A stretch of 8,708 bases of DNA, taken from positions 1-8,708 of the forward strand of contig CAZFAP010000194.1 in NCBI GenBank assembly GCA_964516325.1. The letters are read 5' to 3'. The translations under genes were made by a program, and so were the position numbers. Shown here in pieces: positions 6,575 through 8,708 of the stretch (position 1 is the stretch's first letter; every line of letters starts with the position of its first letter). The notes under the pieces are model-generated. The model did not search any database. It had not been told where the DNA came from and saw only the letters and a program-made list of their open reading frames with translations. Source of the DNA: CAZFAP01 sp964516325 (GTDB lineage Bacteria > Auribacterota > JABMQX01).

Positions 6575-6652
6575 GCGTGTTTCTGCCCTTTGTGGGTTTC
6601 CTGGGCAAGACCGCGAGCTGTCAACCCGCTGCATGGAAGAGCCGCATCAGCC

Positions 6653-7981
6653 TCACAGAATGGGCAACAGCTTCTCCAGTTCATAGGACGTGACCTGGAT
6701 GCGATAATCCTCCCATTCTTTCTTTTTCAACTCGATGAAGCGATGGAAGATATGGTCTCCGAGGGCTCTTCGGACGAATTCGCTTTTTTCCGTCAGAGAA
6801 ATCGCTTCGCCGAGGCTGCCGGGGAGCGCTTCAATTCCCAGTTTCTTCCTTTCCTCCTCCGACAGCTCGTAGAGGTTTTTGTCGAGGGGCTCCGAGAGTT
6901 CGTAGTCGTTCTCCATTCCATCAAGCCCCGCATGGAGCATGAGCGCGAAGGTCAGGTACGGGTTGCAGGCGGGGTCCGGCGGACGGAACTCGCCGCGAAC
7001 TGCCTTTTCTTTTCCCGGGTAATATTGGGGCACTCGGATGAGGGCGGAGCGGTTTCTCTTCGACCAGGCGATATAGACCGGCGCCTCGTACCCGGGAACC
7101 AGTCTCTTGTAGGAATTGACCCACTGAGCGAACACGCACGACATCTCCCGCGAATACTTCAGAAGCCCGGCCATGAATTTCTTGGCGATGCTGCTGAGGT
7201 AGTTCGGGTCCTTCGGGTCAAAGAACACGTTCTTGTCACCCTTGAAGATGGAGAAGTGGGTGTGCATGCCGCTGCCGTTTTGCCCGAAAATCGGCTTCGG
7301 CATGAAGGTCGCGTACACGCCATGCTTGGCGGCGATCTCCTTGACCACGACGCGGTAGGTGACGACGTGGTCGGCCATGTTGAGGGCGTCGGTGTAGCGC
7401 ATGTCAATTTCGTGCTGGCTGGTGCCGACCTCGTGGTGGCTGTACTCGACGGGGATGCCCATGGACTCGAGGGCGAGGACGGTGTCCCGTCGCAGGTCGC
7501 TCGCCCCGTCCAGCGTGGTCAGGTCAAAGTAGCCGCCGTGGTCGAGAATCTCCGGGCAAGCCGAATTCCGGAAGTAGAAATACTCCAGCTCCGGGCCGAC
7601 GTAGAAGTGGTCGAAACCCAACTTCTCCATCCGCTGCAAGGCTCGTCGGAGAGTGTAGCGAGGATCGCCCTCGTACGACTTGCCGCCGGGGACGTTGATG
7701 TCGCAGATCATTCTTCCGACGGCTTTCTCCTTGGGTCGCCAGGGAAGAATGCGAAACGTGCTGGGGTCGGGCTTGGCTATCATGTCGCTTTCCTCAATGT
7801 CCTGGTAGCCGGTGATGGAAGAGCCGTCAAACCCCATGCCGTTTTCGAGGGCGCCCTCGAGTTCCTCCTGGGTGATGGCGAAGCTTTTCACCTGCCCCTG
7901 GATGTCCACAAACCACAGTCGGATGAACTTCACGTCGTTCTCTTTCACAGTTCTAAGGACTTGTTCCTTCAGGTCTGGCAT
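6653..7981 (-). CDS. glnA: Type I glutamine synthetase, short (GSI-alpha-like) form
   Basis: 442 residues; makes glutamine from glutamate, ammonia and ATP as a cytoplasmic dodecamer. Hallmarks are MGFDGSSI (49-56), GPELEYF (129-135), HHEVGTSQHEID (182-193), NGSGMHTH (235-242), the glutamate-flap/ATP segment NSYKRLVPGYEAP (289-301), and RGEFRPPDPACNPYL (329-343). The length and absence of the roughly 25-residue insert place it with the alpha-like forms rather than the adenylylated beta forms. Tyr371 in KNLYELSEEE aligns with the adenylylated Tyr, but the NLYDLPPE context is not conserved. The feedback-inhibition Arg of Bacillus-type enzymes (VRIEESD) is Asp61 here (YQDIEESD), so regulation probably differs. 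ATG 7981 has AAGGAG seven bases upstream. The gene lies 80 bp after glnB, with a hairpin repeat in the gap. Confidence 0.97.
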   Translation of the reverse strand: MPDLKEQVLRTVKENDVKFIRLWFVDIQGQVKSFAITQEELEGALENGMGFDGSSITGYQDIEESDMIAKPDPSTFRILPWRPKEKAVGRMICDINVPGGKSYEGDPRYTLRRALQRMEKLGFDHFYVGPELEYFYFRNSACPEILDHGGYFDLTTLDGASDLRRDTVLALESMGIPVEYSHHEVGTSQHEIDMRYTDALNMADHVVTYRVVVKEIAAKHGVYATFMPKPIFGQNGSGMHTHFSIFKGDKNVFFDPKDPNYLSSIAKKFMAGLLKYSREMSCVFAQWVNSYKRLVPGYEAPVYIAWSKRNRSALIRVPQYYPGKEKAVRGEFRPPDPACNPYLTFALMLHAGLDGMENDYELSEPLDKNLYELSEEERKKLGIEALPGSLGEAISLTEKSEFVRRALGDHIFHRFIELKKKEWEDYRIQVTSYELEKLLPIL

Positions 7982-8018
7982 GTCTTTTCTCCTTGTTTGG
8001 TGTCGTTAGCGGAGGTGG

Positions 8019-8037
8019 CATGGGCATCTTGCCCATG
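8019..8037. repeat. Perfect inverted-repeat hairpin element between glnB and glnA (REP-like)
   Basis: CATGGGCA-TCT-TGCCCATG is a perfect 8-bp inverted repeat with a 3-nt loop, flanked on the plus strand by GGAGGTGG. The GGTGGCATGGGCATCTTGCCCATG type recurs, in my recollection, as a dispersed intergenic element in many Planctomycetota-like genomes. It sits in the 80-bp glnB-glnA gap, where it could act as an mRNA stabiliser or attenuator. No U-run follows it. Confidence 0.7.
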
Positions 8038-8061
8038 ATTGCTCTCCGTTTTTCCTCTTTC

Positions 8062-8403
8062 TTATCCAATGGCGACGCCGCCCGTTTCGCCGGTGCGGAT
8101 TCGGATGCACTGAGGCAAATCGAGGACGAAGATTTTGCCGTCTCCGGTCTCGCCGGTCTTGGCGCCCTGAGTAATCGCTCTTACCGTAGGCTCGAGGAAA
8201 TTGTCATTGACAGCGATCTCAAGCCGTATCTTGCGCAGAAGATTTCCGGTTTCCTTTGCCCCGCGGTAAACTTCGGTTACTCCTTTCTGGCGGCCATGCC
8301 CTAAAACCTCGCTGACGGTTATGAGATTCACCTCGGCCTTATACAGTTCCTCCTTGACTTGCTCCAGCTTGTGCGGCTGGATTATCGCGATAACTAACTT
8401 CAT
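8062..8403 (-). CDS. glnB: PII nitrogen regulatory protein, T-loop variant lacking Tyr51
   Basis: 113 residues, standard PII length. PII trimers bind ATP/ADP and 2-oxoglutarate and control ammonium transporters and nitrogen enzymes. Conserved ligand residues are visible: GRQKG (37-41, Gln39), Lys58, GDGKIFV (87-93, Lys90), and IRIRTGE (100-106, Arg101 and Arg103). The T-loop reads VYRGAKETGNLLRKIRLE, so position 51, uridylylated Tyr in enteric GlnB/GlnK, is Glu, and position 49, phosphorylated Ser in cyanobacteria, is Ala. Covalent control at these sites is therefore excluded. Linkage to amt suggests a GlnK-like role of gating the transporter. ATG 8403 has an excellent GAGGAGGTG site five bases upstream; amt ends 45 bp upstream, consistent with one operon. 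Confidence 0.96.
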   Translation of the reverse strand: MKLVIAIIQPHKLEQVKEELYKAEVNLITVSEVLGHGRQKGVTEVYRGAKETGNLLRKIRLEIAVNDNFLEPTVRAITQGAKTGETGDGKIFVLDLPQCIRIRTGETGGVAIG

Positions 8404-8448
8404 GGTTTCACCTCCTCTATGCCACGAGTTCGTTCCCGCGCGCTCTCG

Positions 8449-8708
8449 TCATTCCAATACCGTATAGGCGCGCTCATGATGCTGTGTAAGGTCGAGGCCC
8501 ATTGCCTCTTCTTTCTCACCCACGCGTAGGCCGATAACTATATCCACCAGCTTGTAAATTGCCGCGCTTACGGCCAGCGAGTAAACCAAGGTTGCCACCA
8601 CCGCAGCCAATTGGATGAGGAGCTGCTGGGGGTTGCCGAAGAAAAGCCCGTCGGCGCCTGCCGGGTTCACTGCTTTGGAGGCGAAAAGCCCGGTGGCAAG
8701 CGCACCCC
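8449..8708 (-). CDS. amt: Ammonium transporter (Amt/MEP/Rh family), C-terminal part
   Basis: Only the last 85 or so codons are in the window; the gene runs off the right edge. The segment GALATGLFASKAVNPAGADG is typical of Amt proteins ahead of the last helix. It is followed by a hydrophobic stretch from about QQLLIQLAAV to LVDIVIGLRV, which is the final membrane helix, then the cytoplasmic tail VGEKEEAMGLDLTQHHERAY ending VLE. That tail (GLDLxxHxERAY) is the conserved Amt C-terminus that controls channel opening and contacts PII. The protein imports ammonium at the inner membrane. A GTG at 8668-8670 is internal, not a start. The PII gene follows immediately, the classical amt-glnK pairing. 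Confidence 0.95.
   Translation of the reverse strand, partial: GALATGLFASKAVNPAGADGLFFGNPQQLLIQLAAVVATLVYSLAVSAAIYKLVDIVIGLRVGEKEEAMGLDLTQHHERAYTVLE

Noticed and set aside
6595..6625. Perfect -35 box TTGACA upstream of the amidotransferase gene
   Set aside because: No -10-like box occurs at 16-18 bases downstream on the minus strand, so it is not a supported promoter.
5897..6634. Longer start (ATG 6634) for the class I amidotransferase
   Set aside because: The extra 20 residues are arginine/proline-rich and have no family similarity; the fold begins at MILIVQNE from ATG 6574.
6518..8038. Long plus-strand open frame of 506 codons
   Set aside because: It is antisense to glnA, which is unambiguous, and its composition (repeated acidic and valine-rich runs) is that of a reverse-complement shadow.

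Overview
This is a compact bacterial window in which every convincing gene lies on the minus strand, so transcription runs from position 8708 towards position 1. The base composition is GC-rich and no tRNA, rRNA, CRISPR array or transposase was seen. The likely source is an uncultured, probably anaerobic bacterium. Two short non-coding repeats (a GGGCAT/ATGCCC hairpin and a 10-nt CGCAGATG tandem) recall dispersed repeats I associate with Planctomycetota/Verrucomicrobiota-like and related environmental genomes, but this taxonomic hint is weak.

Right part (8708 to 5897), nitrogen assimilation: the 3' end of an ammonium transporter (amt), a PII signal protein (glnB/glnK type), a short type I glutamine synthetase (glnA) and a stand-alone class I glutamine amidotransferase. 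Order and spacing suggest one unit that takes up ammonium, senses nitrogen and energy status, makes glutamine and possibly uses glutamine. The PII protein has Glu in place of the uridylylated Tyr51. A perfect 8-bp hairpin repeat sits between glnB and glnA.

Middle (5896 to 3936): a 275-bp gap with hairpins and a three-copy 10-bp tandem repeat, then nadE, encoding glutamine-dependent NAD+ synthetase with its own glutaminase domain.

Left part (3935 to 1), the most unusual: an MvhD/FlpD-type iron-sulfur electron-transfer protein, a MetF-family methylenetetrahydrofolate reductase with His at the usual catalytic Asp position, and two tandem paralogous proteins that each join a two-cluster ferredoxin region to a glutamate-synthase-type FMN barrel. 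One paralog keeps the barrel motifs (GMSFGS, TGEGG, GAKPGLGG). The other has lost them but keeps its iron-sulfur clusters and C-terminal region, as expected of a structural or electron-transfer partner. No HdrA, MetV, GltD or class II glutaminase gene is visible. The set may be an electron-transfer module linked to one-carbon metabolism rather than an ordinary glutamate synthase; that is inference. The first paralog is interrupted near the left edge by an apparent 1-nt frameshift, with coding-like sequence continuing to base 1.
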